64,000 nt of DNA from Methanobrevibacter sp. TLL-48-HuF1 (GTDB lineage: Archaea > Methanobacteriota > Methanobacteria > Methanobacteriales > Methanobacteriaceae): positions 186,001 to 250,000 of the forward strand of contig NZ_CP081485.1 of NCBI RefSeq assembly GCF_023617305.1. Reading direction: 5' to 3'. Below the pieces are notes generated by a model. That model saw only the letters and a list, made by a program, of their open reading frames with translations. It did no database searches and was not told the origin of the DNA. Shown here one piece after another: positions 47,292-56,009 of this stretch. Position 1 is the first letter of the stretch, and each line of letters begins with the position of its first letter. Both the position numbers and the translations under genes were made by a program.

Positions 47292-48347
47292 TCAGCTTTC
47301 ATTTACTATATCATACATTTTCATCAAAAAGCTGGCCAGAGAAACAATATCCTGTCTGTTGTGTTCTATAATCGGAACTATCGGCCCTATATTCCTTTCA
47401 GTCAAGTATGTTTGATAATAACCCGGAATGTACTGGCCAGGAACGTCATCTTTTCTTTCAATTCCAAAGATTTCCTTTTCAATTGTTTGAAGCTGGCAGT
47501 TCGGCAGACTGTCTTTCCACAGATTTCTTGCAAAATACAGCAAATCAAGATGTGGCAAATCCAAATGGGGATTCATTCTGTAATAGCTGCATCTGTTTTT
47601 AATAAATGGAACATCGAACATTGATCCGTTGAATGTTACATGAACTGAATCTTCATCCAAATGAGACAGATAAGCTTCCAAAACTGCAGGTTCCTCATAA
47701 ATGTCTCTTAAGAAATATTGTGAAGAGGTTATTTTATTGTTTTTAATTTCAGCTACACCAATCAGAATAACCGGAACATTTGATAAACCTAATGTTTCAA
47801 TATCCATAAATTTAAAGTTTTCTGCATCAGGAATACTTGCACATTTAATTAAATTATCTCTGCACTTTTTACCGTACTTGTTTTTATTCAGTAATCCCAA
47901 AACATCCTTAAATGACATCTCTTCAATATTGGCTATGAATCTGTCTGCATATGATCTGTATCTGTCATGACTAGCAAGAGATTCAATAGTGTCATATCCT
48001 GCATTTTTTAGGTTTTGTTCTGTTTTAACACCTATTCTTGGAAGTAATTTAAGATTGTGGTTCATCTGTTGTTTAAAATTATTTTCAGCTAATTTGAAGT
48101 TTATTTTTTCACTTTCAGTTATACATAATGTTTCACCAGCATCAGTATCTATTATTTTACTTCCGTTAATATCTGACAGCTTTTTATTTTCATATTTGAC
48201 TAGCAGATTTTCTTCCAATGCTTTAAAATAAGATGGTGAAGTTTTCCTAGCTTTTTCTTTAGCTTTTTCAGAAGGGTTATCTGAAGATATTGAATTTGAC
48301 AATATTGCTTCCAACAAATACCTTTCGTGTTCTTCTCTTTGTGTCAT
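47292..48347 (-). CDS. YprB/MrfB-like RNase H-fold 3'-5' exonuclease
   Basis: 351 residues. Residues about 105-135 hold a helix-hairpin-helix-like LPRIGVKTEQNLKNAGYDT segment. The C-terminal half is a DEDDh exonuclease: FKFMDIETLGLSNVPVILIG (Asp-x-Glu), VHVTFNGSMFDVPFIKNRC (Asp), LPHLDLLYFARNLW and IIEHNRQDIVSLASFL (His and Asp). This is the YprB family, whose Bacillus member works with the DUF1998 helicase YprA in interstrand-crosslink-type repair. The matching helicase lies at 13642-16242. Confidence 0.8.
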   Translation of the reverse strand: MTQREEHERYLLEAILSNSISSDNPSEKAKEKARKTSPSYFKALEENLLVKYENKKLSDINGSKIIDTDAGETLCITESEKINFKLAENNFKQQMNHNLKLLPRIGVKTEQNLKNAGYDTIESLASHDRYRSYADRFIANIEEMSFKDVLGLLNKNKYGKKCRDNLIKCASIPDAENFKFMDIETLGLSNVPVILIGVAEIKNNKITSSQYFLRDIYEEPAVLEAYLSHLDEDSVHVTFNGSMFDVPFIKNRCSYYRMNPHLDLPHLDLLYFARNLWKDSLPNCQLQTIEKEIFGIERKDDVPGQYIPGYYQTYLTERNIGPIVPIIEHNRQDIVSLASFLMKMYDIVNES

Positions 48348-48449
48348 TTACATTAATTTAGTCATTTATTGTATATATTATTAATTAAAGTATAATTGAA
48401 TTTTAATAAAATACAAATAAGTTTATATAGTAGATTGATACAATAGTAA

Positions 48450-48610
48450 ATTGACTACTAATAACTTCAGCAATTATTAGTAGTCAGAGATAGATAAAAA
48501 AACAGCCAATTTTAAAATTCATTTCTCTAAAAAACTTGTAAAAACAAACACATTATAAGGCAAGGAAACTCTCAAATACTTGCCTTATAATCCCAAAAAA
48601 TACTATTTTT
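48450..48610 (+). ncRNA. Candidate structured RNA with two long perfect hairpins
   Basis: The 349-bp gap between the exonuclease and the next membrane gene has no reading frame. A TATA-like GTTTATATAG (48421-48430) predicts initiation near 48450. The first hairpin starts at 48452: 13-bp arms (TGACTACTAATAA with TTATTAGTAGTCA) and a 9-nt loop to 48486. A second hairpin of 13-bp perfect arms (ATTATAAGGCAAG with CTTGCCTTATAAT) and a 14-nt loop lies at 48552-48591. A T5 run follows at about 48605. Strand inferred from the TATA placement. No known RNA family is recognised. Confidence 0.5.
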
Positions 48611-48696
48611 AAAAAAAAAATTCTTTAGAAAACTATAATAATATTTTAAAACTAATATTAAAATTAGTTAATATATAAAATATTAAGGTTGCAATA

Positions 48697-49080
48697 ATGA
48701 AGCTAAAATTAGGTATAATCTACGGAATTTTAATATGGTTTTTTGTATATCTAATTACAGCAATATTTAGCCCCTTGATAAGTGACAACATTCCATACAT
48801 CAATATTGTTGCTCCAATAGCTATTATCGTAGTAACCGGTTTTTTTGGAATCCTCTACATTAGAGATATAAATGAAAATGAAGTTATTGAAGGATTTAAA
48901 ATTGGAATAATCTTTATTTTAATGGATGTTATTTGTGATTTTGTATTTTTTATACTTCGCAATAAAACAAATATCCTGATTGACGATTATCCGATTCATG
49001 TAATTTCTATGATTATATTAACTCTCATTACAACTACATTACTAGGTTATCTAGCACAAATGGAAATAGATTTAAAATAA
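48697..49080 (+). CDS. Four-helix membrane protein of unknown function
   Basis: 127 residues with four hydrophobic segments (IIYGILIWFFVYLITAIF, IVAPIAIIVVTGFFGILYI, IGIIFILMDVICDFVFFIL, IHVISMIILTLITTTLLGYL) and short acidic loops. No family recognised. AAGGTTGCAATA precedes the ATG. It is followed 12 bp later by the phosphopantoate ligase, so it may be cotranscribed with CoA-synthesis genes. Confidence 0.65.
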   Translation: MKLKLGIIYGILIWFFVYLITAIFSPLISDNIPYINIVAPIAIIVVTGFFGILYIRDINENEVIEGFKIGIIFILMDVICDFVFFILRNKTNILIDDYPIHVISMIILTLITTTLLGYLAQMEIDLK

Positions 49081-49092
49081 AGAGGTTTGAAT

Positions 49093-49827
49093 ATGATACC
49101 TAAATCACATCCACGTTATGAATCATTAGTTTTAAGAGACAAAATAGTTAAAGCCCAAAAGGAAGGATATTTGGCAGATTCTGCAATGATTGCACATGGG
49201 AGAGGAGAAGCATTTGACTATCTTCTTGGTGAAAAAACCACATTCCCCGCTAAAAGAGCAATGTATGCGGCAGTAGCTACCATATTATTATCTGAAAATC
49301 CCGTCATATCCGTAAATGGAAATACAACTGCTTTAGCTATTGATGAAGTAATTCAATTTGCAAAAACCGTAAATGCCAAAATAGAAATCAACTTGTTTTA
49401 CAGAACTGATGAAAGAGTAGAAAAAATAACTGAGCTCTACAAGAAACATGGATACAGCCAAATACTTGGAACAAAAGATGACGACATCAAATACCTGAAA
49501 AGCATTAAAAATGAAAGAGCTTCAGCCAGCAAAACAGGTATCTATTCAGCAGACACTGTTCTTGTACCTTTAGAGGATGGAGACAGAGCAGAAATTCTAA
49601 GTAAAACAGGTAAAAAAACAATCACTATCGATTTGAATCCTTTATCTAGAACTTCACAAACTTCAAACATTTCAATTGTAGACAATGTTGTACGTGCATT
49701 TCCGTTTATGACAGAAATTGCTAAAGACTTGAAAACTCAGGACAAACAGCTTTTAATAAACATGGTAAATGACTTTGACAACAAGGAAAACCTTAAAGAA
49801 TCACTAAAACTATTTAAAAATAATTAA
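49093..49827 (+). CDS. 4-phosphopantoate--beta-alanine ligase (archaeal)
   Basis: Archaeal phosphopantothenate synthetase (DUF137), which joins 4-phosphopantoate to beta-alanine with ATP in the archaeal route to coenzyme A. Recognised by IPKSHPRYESLVLRDKIV, AHGRGEAFDYLLGEKT, NPVISVNGNTTAL, NLFYRTDERVEKI and TIDLNPLSRTSQ. Start ATG 49093, 5 nt after GAGGT; the TTG at 49087 is too close to that site. A P-loop kinase follows 15 bp later. Confidence 0.9.
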   Translation: MIPKSHPRYESLVLRDKIVKAQKEGYLADSAMIAHGRGEAFDYLLGEKTTFPAKRAMYAAVATILLSENPVISVNGNTTALAIDEVIQFAKTVNAKIEINLFYRTDERVEKITELYKKHGYSQILGTKDDDIKYLKSIKNERASASKTGIYSADTVLVPLEDGDRAEILSKTGKKTITIDLNPLSRTSQTSNISIVDNVVRAFPFMTEIAKDLKTQDKQLLINMVNDFDNKENLKESLKLFKNN

Positions 49828-49842
49828 AACGAGGAATATAAA

Positions 49843-50385
49843 ATGGAAATAATGGGAATATCAGGATTGCCTGGATCTGGAAAAAGTTTAGTGTCTGAAA
49901 TTGCAACTAAAAAAGGAGCAGTAGTTGTAAGTATGGGAGACATAATACGTGAAGAAGCTAAAAAAAGAGGAGAAAGCTCAAAGGAAACTGCAACCAACCT
50001 TAGAAAAGAGCATGGAAAATATATTGTAGCACAGCTGACTATTGAAAAAATCAAACAAATGATTGAAGACAAATTAGCTACAACAATTATTGTAGAAGGA
50101 ATCAGAAGCCCTTTTGAAGTAAAAATGTTTAAAGAAAACTTTGATAATTTTATAATTCTTTCTATTTTTGCAAATCCTGCAATACGTTTTAAAAGATTGC
50201 AGGAAAGAAACAGAGAAGATGACTCTAAAAATTATGAAGACTTCCTAAAAAGAGACCAGATGGAATTGGATTTCGGTATTGGAACTGTAATCTCATTATC
50301 TGATAAAATCATTATTAATGAAAAAGATCTTGAAAGCTATGAAAAAGAAATAAATGAATTTTTAAAAGAAAACACCACACTTTAA
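49843..50385 (+). CDS. UPF0200-type P-loop kinase (dephospho-CoA-kinase-like)
   Basis: 180 residues. The N-terminal GISGLPGSGKSLVSEIA is the nucleoside/CoA-kinase P-loop, then VSMGDIIREEAKKRG, IIVEGIRSPFEV and the LID RFKRLQERNRED. This is the archaeal COG0237/UPF0200 group, related to dephospho-CoA kinases but with no proven substrate. The position 15 bp after the phosphopantoate ligase suggests a CoA-pathway or precursor kinase. It converges with the Dph6-like gene, 2 bp between stops. Confidence 0.75.
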   Translation: MEIMGISGLPGSGKSLVSEIATKKGAVVVSMGDIIREEAKKRGESSKETATNLRKEHGKYIVAQLTIEKIKQMIEDKLATTIIVEGIRSPFEVKMFKENFDNFIILSIFANPAIRFKRLQERNREDDSKNYEDFLKRDQMELDFGIGTVISLSDKIIINEKDLESYEKEINEFLKENTTL

Positions 50386-50387
50386 AT

Positions 50388-51068
50388 TCATTTATCTTCT
50401 AAATCTGCTTCTTCAATAATATACAAACCACTATCCAAATGCCATGTTTTTTTATCTTTTAAAATATTAATTCTTTTTTTAAAGATTGGACCGTCAATAG
50501 CTAGTGTTTCTGCTTCTCCACCTTCAAAAGCTAAATTAATACCAACTTTTTTGTTGATTTCAACTAATTCATCAATAGCTTTATCATCGATTTTTCTACC
50601 TAGCCATGATTCATCAAGGCCATAAGCAAAAACACCACTTATTATAACTTCAAAACCTAAAGAAACTATCTTTCGCATGTATTCAAGTTCATCTACATGC
50701 CAGTACGGAGATATAATTTCCAGTCCAACTTCACCGCCTAATTTTTCAATTCTTGATTTTTGATAAACTGAATAAAGTGCACCAGTATATATAGCTTCAA
50801 CACCTAAATCTTTAAGTTTTATAAAAGCCATTTTTAAATCTTCAAGTTCCTCTTCTTTAATACCCTGAGTTTGTGCAGTAATAATTGGAATATCCAATGC
50901 TTCTGCAAGCAAATCTGTTATATGAATATTCGGAACATGAAACATGTAAGATTCATCATTAACAGATTTCATAGAAAGAAGATATTTAACATCTTCCCCT
51001 GTTTCTAAAGCATTATATAATGCCATAGTACTGTCTTTGCCTCCAGAAAATAAAACAGCTACTTTCAT
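50388..51068 (-). CDS. Diphthine--ammonia ligase-like ATP pyrophosphatase (Dph6-type)
   Basis: 226 residues of the PP-loop family. VAVLFSGGKDSTMALYNAL is the ATP loop; TGALYSVYQKSRIEKL, SPYWHVDELEYMRKIV and GGEAETLAIDGPIFKKRI are Dph6 marks. Probably amidates diphthine on elongation factor 2 to diphthamide. ATG 51068 with AAAAGGTAG upstream; it is 6 bp after the membrane protein gene on the same strand. Confidence 0.85.
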   Translation of the reverse strand: MKVAVLFSGGKDSTMALYNALETGEDVKYLLSMKSVNDESYMFHVPNIHITDLLAEALDIPIITAQTQGIKEEELEDLKMAFIKLKDLGVEAIYTGALYSVYQKSRIEKLGGEVGLEIISPYWHVDELEYMRKIVSLGFEVIISGVFAYGLDESWLGRKIDDKAIDELVEINKKVGINLAFEGGEAETLAIDGPIFKKRINILKDKKTWHLDSGLYIIEEADLEDK

Positions 51069-51074
51069 CAAATA

Positions 51075-51881
51075 CTACCTTTTAACCTTTTTATTAAGGA
51101 ACTTTTTGAATTTCCTATAACTGACAACAACTGCATCGAAGTAAATTCCAACAATAGAAACAATTACACCAACAACCCCTGAAACTGCTATAAATTCATT
51201 ATCAGATAACATAGACTGATTAGTCTGATTAATAACATCCTGTGTTGGTCCTTCAATATGAGTTGCAACAATTCCTCTTTCCAATAAAGCATTTTCAAAT
51301 TCCTCTAAAGAAGCAGATGATACAACTAACTTAGCATGTATTTGAGCATAAGCAATAGAATCACCATAAACCAATTTATACCAATCAGAAAATGATTGCA
51401 ATGCAGAACTAGATGTGTAACCCGGTTCTAAAGTAATATTAATTCTACCAGAAGGTTCAACTGTATAATTTGCATAATGAGAATCAATATTGCCTATTAC
51501 ACTATTAAAATAAGATAATTCCCGGTCATTAAAACTCCATAAGAAAAAGGTTATTCCAGTTTCATTAAATGACTTAAAACCCTCAATTTTAGATAAATTC
51601 TGTTCCAATTCACCTACATCTGTGGCAGAAGACAAATCCAAATATAATGTTTCTTCATTTCCTGGAACATTCTTTTCAAGTTCGCCTACAACCGATGGAA
51701 ACTCCTCATATAAAGGTTCCAAGAAAAATGCCCCACCAATAGCACCTATAAGAAAAGCTACAACAAGAACAAGGACTATTTCTTTTTTAGGCATAAATGG
51801 CTTTAACATTCCTATAGAAAAAACAAATACCATCAGTATAAGGAATAAAATAACATATACAATAGCAATTAAAATATCCAT
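51075..51881 (-). CDS. Membrane protein with large extracytoplasmic loop
   Basis: About 268 residues. Two N-terminal helices (ILIAIVYVILFLILMVFVF and KEIVLVLVVAFLIGAIGGAFF) are followed by an outside domain of about 150 residues (YLDLSSATDVGELEQNLSKI), then a C-terminal helix (FIAVSGVVGVIVSIVGIYF) and basic tail. No family recognised; the overall plan recalls small adaptor or sensor proteins. Start ATG 51881 with GTGA upstream; the TTG at 51896 lacks a site. Confidence 0.6.
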   Translation of the reverse strand: MDILIAIVYVILFLILMVFVFSIGMLKPFMPKKEIVLVLVVAFLIGAIGGAFFLEPLYEEFPSVVGELEKNVPGNEETLYLDLSSATDVGELEQNLSKIEGFKSFNETGITFFLWSFNDRELSYFNSVIGNIDSHYANYTVEPSGRINITLEPGYTSSSALQSFSDWYKLVYGDSIAYAQIHAKLVVSSASLEEFENALLERGIVATHIEGPTQDVINQTNQSMLSDNEFIAVSGVVGVIVSIVGIYFDAVVVSYRKFKKFLNKKVKR

Positions 51882-51997
51882 AAATTCACGCGCCAATTAA
51901 TAAATATTACTATTTAAGATAACAAGTGATTTAAATAAGTTTTGGATAGAATAATGGATTATATCCCATTAAAAAAAGAAGAATAAATAAGAATTAA

Positions 51998-52747
51998 TCA
52001 ATCATAAAATTTCTGATTAACACACTTCCAAATCATTGTATGTTCGTCTTCCTGACTTATAAATTTAAATTCCGTTTCAGGAGCTAGAAGAATATCGCAA
52101 CTCATTTCAGGATCCATCATACCTCCCAAATAAACAGTTTTAGTGTCTTTTGGAAGTATTAAAACATTTAAATAAGGAATATGATCTTCAAAATGCATAT
52201 TTACACTGGCTTTAAATGGATTTTTAGAAGAATAAACACCGTCAATAGCCTGTTTTTTCATTAAAGGTTCGAATTCACGATAATAAACTTTAACTTCCTG
52301 ATTTAAAGGTCGGGCCTTTTCAAAAATCCAATCATTAGAATTATTCTTTATGGCAAATAAGTCAAAAAATGAATCCAAATCAATGCAAACTGTATCCTTA
52401 CTAGACGGATTTATCATGATTTCATCAATTTCTGATGAATCTTCCAGCATATCCTTTAAATCTTTCATGAAAATAGCTATTACAGAAACTGGAGGATTGT
52501 TTTTTTTCAGTTCAACATTGTCGGTAAATAATGGAATGCATTTGCACCCATTTTCTTCAATTGTAACAGGTTTAAATCTAAGAGGTTCATTTATTTTATC
52601 ACTTTGAGTTTTAGAATATATTTCAACAGGAAGTAAAAGTTGTGCATTTTTAAATTCATATACAAAACTTTCATATTCTTCTTTACTCATAGATTCCGGT
52701 TCAATTTTCATTAACTCTTTAAGTTTAGCATTATCTAGATTACTCAT
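51998..52747 (-). CDS. SseB-like domain protein
   Basis: 249 residues. The region LLLPVEIYSKTQSDKINEPL, then FKPVTIEENGCKCIPLFTD and IDEIMINPSSKDTVCI matches the SseB N-terminal domain, seen in enhanced-serine-sensitivity proteins of bacteria. The C-terminal about 100 residues (VYSSKNPFKASVNMHFEDHI) match its usual companion domain. Cytosolic; function unsettled. Monocistronic. Confidence 0.7.
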   Translation of the reverse strand: MSNLDNAKLKELMKIEPESMSKEEYESFVYEFKNAQLLLPVEIYSKTQSDKINEPLRFKPVTIEENGCKCIPLFTDNVELKKNNPPVSVIAIFMKDLKDMLEDSSEIDEIMINPSSKDTVCIDLDSFFDLFAIKNNSNDWIFEKARPLNQEVKVYYREFEPLMKKQAIDGVYSSKNPFKASVNMHFEDHIPYLNVLILPKDTKTVYLGGMMDPEMSCDILLAPETEFKFISQEDEHTMIWKCVNQKFYD

Positions 52748-52775
52748 AAATTAACCTCACACATACATTATTAAT

Positions 52776-53204
52776 TTACTTTTTAGAGATAAATATATTT
52801 TCACTCTCAGCAGGCCATTCAATAACAATAGTATTTTTACCTTTATTTAAATTTAGAATTCCGCTGATAACATCCGCATCATGATTTACCTTAATCAGCT
52901 TAGATGAATGGTCATTGAATTTTACACCTGCTGATAGATGTTTTTTGTAGATATTGACATTAATGCTTTGATCAAGTTCCAGATTAACACTTTGTTTTGC
53001 ACCCTGACCTTCACCATATACCTGATTAATTCCATCAGCTATTTTATATAACTGGGATTTGACATTTATGGTATCTGAAATGTCTGTTGTTTTTTCAATA
53101 GCCAGATTAGCTAAAGGCAGAGTAAAAACAGTTAAAAGAATTAAAGCTATTGCAAATATAAAGAGATATTCAACTGAAATTTGGCCGTTATTTTCTTTAA
53201 GCAT
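52776..53204 (-). CDS. Class III signal peptide (QxSxEY) pilin-like protein
   Basis: 142 residues. MLKENNG then QISVEYLFIFAIALILLTVF is an exact class III signal: cleavage is expected between Gly and Gln. The body of about 110 residues is beta-rich. GGTGAT lies upstream, and its ATG overlaps the stop of the prepilin peptidase gene (TGATG), so peptidase and substrate are translationally coupled. A surface pilus or adhesion subunit by family. Confidence 0.78.
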   Translation of the reverse strand: MLKENNGQISVEYLFIFAIALILLTVFTLPLANLAIEKTTDISDTINVKSQLYKIADGINQVYGEGQGAKQSVNLELDQSINVNIYKKHLSAGVKFNDHSSKLIKVNHDADVISGILNLNKGKNTIVIEWPAESENIFISKK

Positions 53205-54073
53205 CACATCACCAGAAAGAACTTTTTTATAAACAGCATCATCAAATCACCATAAATAACAGATATTAAAAATCCTGCAAGTATTGCTGGTGCAAATGGA
53301 AATCCTATTTTTATTGAAATGTTGTTGGATATGATTTTTTGAGCATTCATAATCTTTAACAAATACATATCCTGAAGGGTTATTCCCCCTGCACTTTGGG
53401 ATTTGAAGTAGTAGTCAAAATCCGGATTATCTTTTGTTTTATAAACTTTTAAATTGCCGTTGATGTCATTAATTAAAATAGCTATCTTTTCATTATTAAA
53501 ATAATAGTCATTGACAATCATTCCCTCCTTCAGGTCTTTAACCAGTATTAATTTATTTAGATTTAACTTTAAAAATAGAGATATGGAATTTATATTTAAA
53601 AATGAAAATAACATATCCTTATTTGAGTTAAATATTGTGTTTTTTAATACCAGATAACCAGTAAAAATCAGCAGAAATGGAAATGCTACTAAAATACTGT
53701 TTATAATTACTGTAAATGAAAAGGGGTAAACTGATAGCTGAGGATAAATATTTAAAAAGTTAACATTTATGCCAAATGGTATAACTGTAGCAATAGCTGT
53801 GAGTAATTTTACATCTCCCCCACCCCAAATTTTTAATTTCCAAAAAAGCAAAGTTACTATATATGTTACAAACATTGAAATTATTGAGCATAAAATGTAT
53901 TTAATGTTAGTAGAAAGAACTGACAAAAACAGGTTAGAAATTAATCCGAAAATAAGCAGAGAGAAATTTAGCTTATTAGATATAATTCCTGTTTTAACAT
54001 CAAAAATTGCAGCCAAACAACAAAATAAAGATGTAACTATAATTTGAACTAAAAATATAATACTAAAATCCAT
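53204..54073 (-). CDS. A24-family archaeal prepilin peptidase (EppA-like)
   Basis: 289 residues with five to six membrane helices and the two catalytic aspartate motifs of A24 peptidases: AAIFDVKTGIISN near residue 25 and the GxGD motif in IWGGGDVKLL near 85. A soluble insert (about 165-250) contains VKDLKEGMIVNDYYF, like the type II C-terminal domain of archaeal A24 peptidases. It removes leader peptides from pilins at the membrane. Overlap with a QxSxEY protein gene supports EppA-type specificity. Confidence 0.8.
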   Translation of the reverse strand: MDFSIIFLVQIIVTSLFCCLAAIFDVKTGIISNKLNFSLLIFGLISNLFLSVLSTNIKYILCSIISMFVTYIVTLLFWKLKIWGGGDVKLLTAIATVIPFGINVNFLNIYPQLSVYPFSFTVIINSILVAFPFLLIFTGYLVLKNTIFNSNKDMLFSFLNINSISLFLKLNLNKLILVKDLKEGMIVNDYYFNNEKIAILINDINGNLKVYKTKDNPDFDYYFKSQSAGGITLQDMYLLKIMNAQKIISNNISIKIGFPFAPAILAGFLISVIYGDLMMLFIKKFFLVM

Positions 54074-54157
54074 AATTCTAGTATAAACTAAGAAATATAT
54101 TAATTAGCTAGAAAATAAGAGTGTAAAATTGTTTTTAAAATGAAAAAATGAAGAGAA

Positions 54158-55774
54158 TCAGTTTTTAGAATACTCACAAATAGCTTCTAAAAATGATTTA
54201 AATAATGGATGTGGCCTATTCGGTCTTGATTTAAATTCCGGATGGAACTGGCAGCCGACAGCCCATGGATGATTTGGCAATTCCACAATTTCAACTAAGA
54301 AGTCATCAGGACTAACTCCAGAAATAATCAAACCTTTGTCTTCCAGATCTTTCCTGTAATTATTGTTAAATTCAAATCTGTGTCTGTGACGTTCTGCAAT
54401 ATCTTCCTTATTATAAGCTTCATATGTTTTAGTTCCCTCAATAAGCTTACAGTCATAAGAACCTAAACGCATAGTTCCACCCATGTTTTTAACTTTTTTC
54501 TGTTCTTCCATCATGTCAATAACTGGGTGAGGATTATTGCTGTCAAATTCTGCACTGTTAGCTTCAGGATATCCGTTGCGTCTTGCAAATTGGGTTACAA
54601 TAGAATGCATTCCTAAACAGATACCGAAGAGTGGAACATTATGTTCAATAGCATAATCTACAGCATCAAGTTTGCCTTCAAATCCTCGTTCTCCAAATCC
54701 TCCAGGAATAAGAATACCATGGAGATTGCCCATAACACCTTCATCCAACTTGTCAACATCAGAACTTATGTAAATGATATTGGCTTTTACACCTGCACTA
54801 GCTGCAGCATGTTGCAGAGATTCTCTGATACTGATATATGCATCTTCAAGCTCAACATATTTACCGACAATTCCAATATTCACAACAGGACTTTCAATCT
54901 TAAGAGATTCTACAATTTTACGCCAGTCATCAAGTTTTGAGGAATCCGGTTTAATATCCAATCCTATTCTGTTAACAATTAATTCACCAATGTTATTTTC
55001 CTCTAAAACCAATGGAACCTCATAAATAGTACTTGCATCAGGAGTGTTTACAACAGCTTTCTGATTCACATCACAGAAATGAGCTATTTTTCCTTCTAAA
55101 GCATCATCAATCGGTTCCTGAGATCTGCATACAATAACATCAGGGTTAATACCCATACTTCTTAATTCTTTTGTAGAATGTTGTGTTGGTTTGGTTTTAA
55201 ATTCACCGGCAGCATTCAGGTATGGAATAAATGTAACATGAACAAACATGACATTATCATGCCCTTCTTCATTTCTAAGTTGCCTTAAAGCTTCCAGGAA
55301 AGGTTGGCTTTCAATATCCCCAACAGTACCACCTAACTCAATTAAAACAACATCATAATCTCCATTATCAGAGATTAACCTGATCATTTCTTTAATTTCA
55401 TTAGTAATATGTGGAATAACTTGAACACAAGCCCCCAAGAATTTACCTTCCCTTTCTTTAGAAATAACAGATTTATAAACTTTACCTGTAGTAATGTTAG
55501 ATAAACCAGGCAGTTCAACATCTAAAAATCTTTCATAATGACCTAAATCCAAGTCAGTCTCCATTCCATCATTAGTTACAAAAACTTCACCATGCTGATA
55601 AGGGTTTAATGTTCCTGAATCCCAATTCAAATAAGGGTCTATTTTAATAGCAGCTACTTTTAAACCATAAGATCTTAAAATACGACCCATAGATGCAGAA
55701 GTAATTCCTTTTCCAATAGAACTAACTACCCCACCAGTTATAATAATATACTTTGTCAGAAAAATCCTCTCCAT
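54158..55774 (-). CDS. pyrG: CTP synthase
   Basis: 538 residues. The synthetase domain begins [40 protein letters not shown] and [11 protein letters not shown] follow. The C-terminal glutaminase has the nucleophile loop [10 protein letters not shown] and HxE (QFHPEF). It converts UTP, ATP and glutamine to CTP. Start uncertain: ATG 55774 has no ribosome site of its own. GGAGAGG just inside it is placed ideally, 6 nt, before an in-frame CTG at 55759, which gives (M)TKYIIITGG, the usual family N-terminus. TATA-like boxes lie 50-60 bp upstream. Confidence 0.95.
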   Translation of the reverse strand: MERIFLTKYIIITGGVVSSIGKGITSASMGRILRSYGLKVAAIKIDPYLNWDSGTLNPYQHGEVFVTNDGMETDLDLGHYERFLDVELPGLSNITTGKVYKSVISKEREGKFLGACVQVIPHITNEIKEMIRLISDNGDYDVVLIELGGTVGDIESQPFLEALRQLRNEEGHDNVMFVHVTFIPYLNAAGEFKTKPTQHSTKELRSMGINPDVIVCRSQEPIDDALEGKIAHFCDVNQKAVVNTPDASTIYEVPLVLEENNIGELIVNRIGLDIKPDSSKLDDWRKIVESLKIESPVVNIGIVGKYVELEDAYISIRESLQHAAASAGVKANIIYISSDVDKLDEGVMGNLHGILIPGGFGERGFEGKLDAVDYAIEHNVPLFGICLGMHSIVTQFARRNGYPEANSAEFDSNNPHPVIDMMEEQKKVKNMGGTMRLGSYDCKLIEGTKTYEAYNKEDIAERHRHRFEFNNNYRKDLEDKGLIISGVSPDDFLVEIVELPNHPWAVGCQFHPEFKSRPNRPHPLFKSFLEAICEYSKN

Positions 55775-55854
55775 TTTTATAAAAAAATAAAATTATATAC
55801 ATTTATAGTTTAGTTATTCATAATATATATAATAATTTGAAAAAAATTAGATTA

Positions 55855-56007
55855 AATTATGGTAGCTATACTTGGGTGGTGTAATTGTATAGCTACCTAA
55901 TTTTTACCTAAAAGAATTCCGGCAATCAGCCATCGGGTTGGGTGGTGGAATGACCAATCACCTCAGATAAATTCTTTTAAACAAAAATCAGAAAGAGTAA
56001 AACTCTT
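55855..56007 (+). ncRNA. Candidate structured RNA next to the insertion sequence
   Basis: No reading frame is present. A plus-strand TATA-like ATATATATAA (about 55822-55831) predicts initiation near 55855. Then follow (1) a perfect 11-bp hairpin, GGTAGCTATAC with GTATAGCTACC (55861-55897, loop 15 nt). Next is (2) a 10-bp closing stem, TAAAAGAATT with AATTCTTTTA (55909-55979), enclosing smaller stems including GGTTGG/CCAATC. Last is (3) AAGAGT/ACTCTT (55993-56007). The decamer TTGGGTGGTG occurs both in the loop of hairpin 1 and inside element 2. It lies between pyrG (divergent) and the left end of the IS. Family unknown. Confidence 0.5.
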
Positions 56008-56009
56008 CC

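Noticed and set aside
55855-56007. Structured region as a pyrG riboswitch or attenuator
   Set aside because: TATA-like boxes for pyrG lie between this element and the gene, so the pyrG message probably does not contain it. Not excluded if a further upstream promoter exists.
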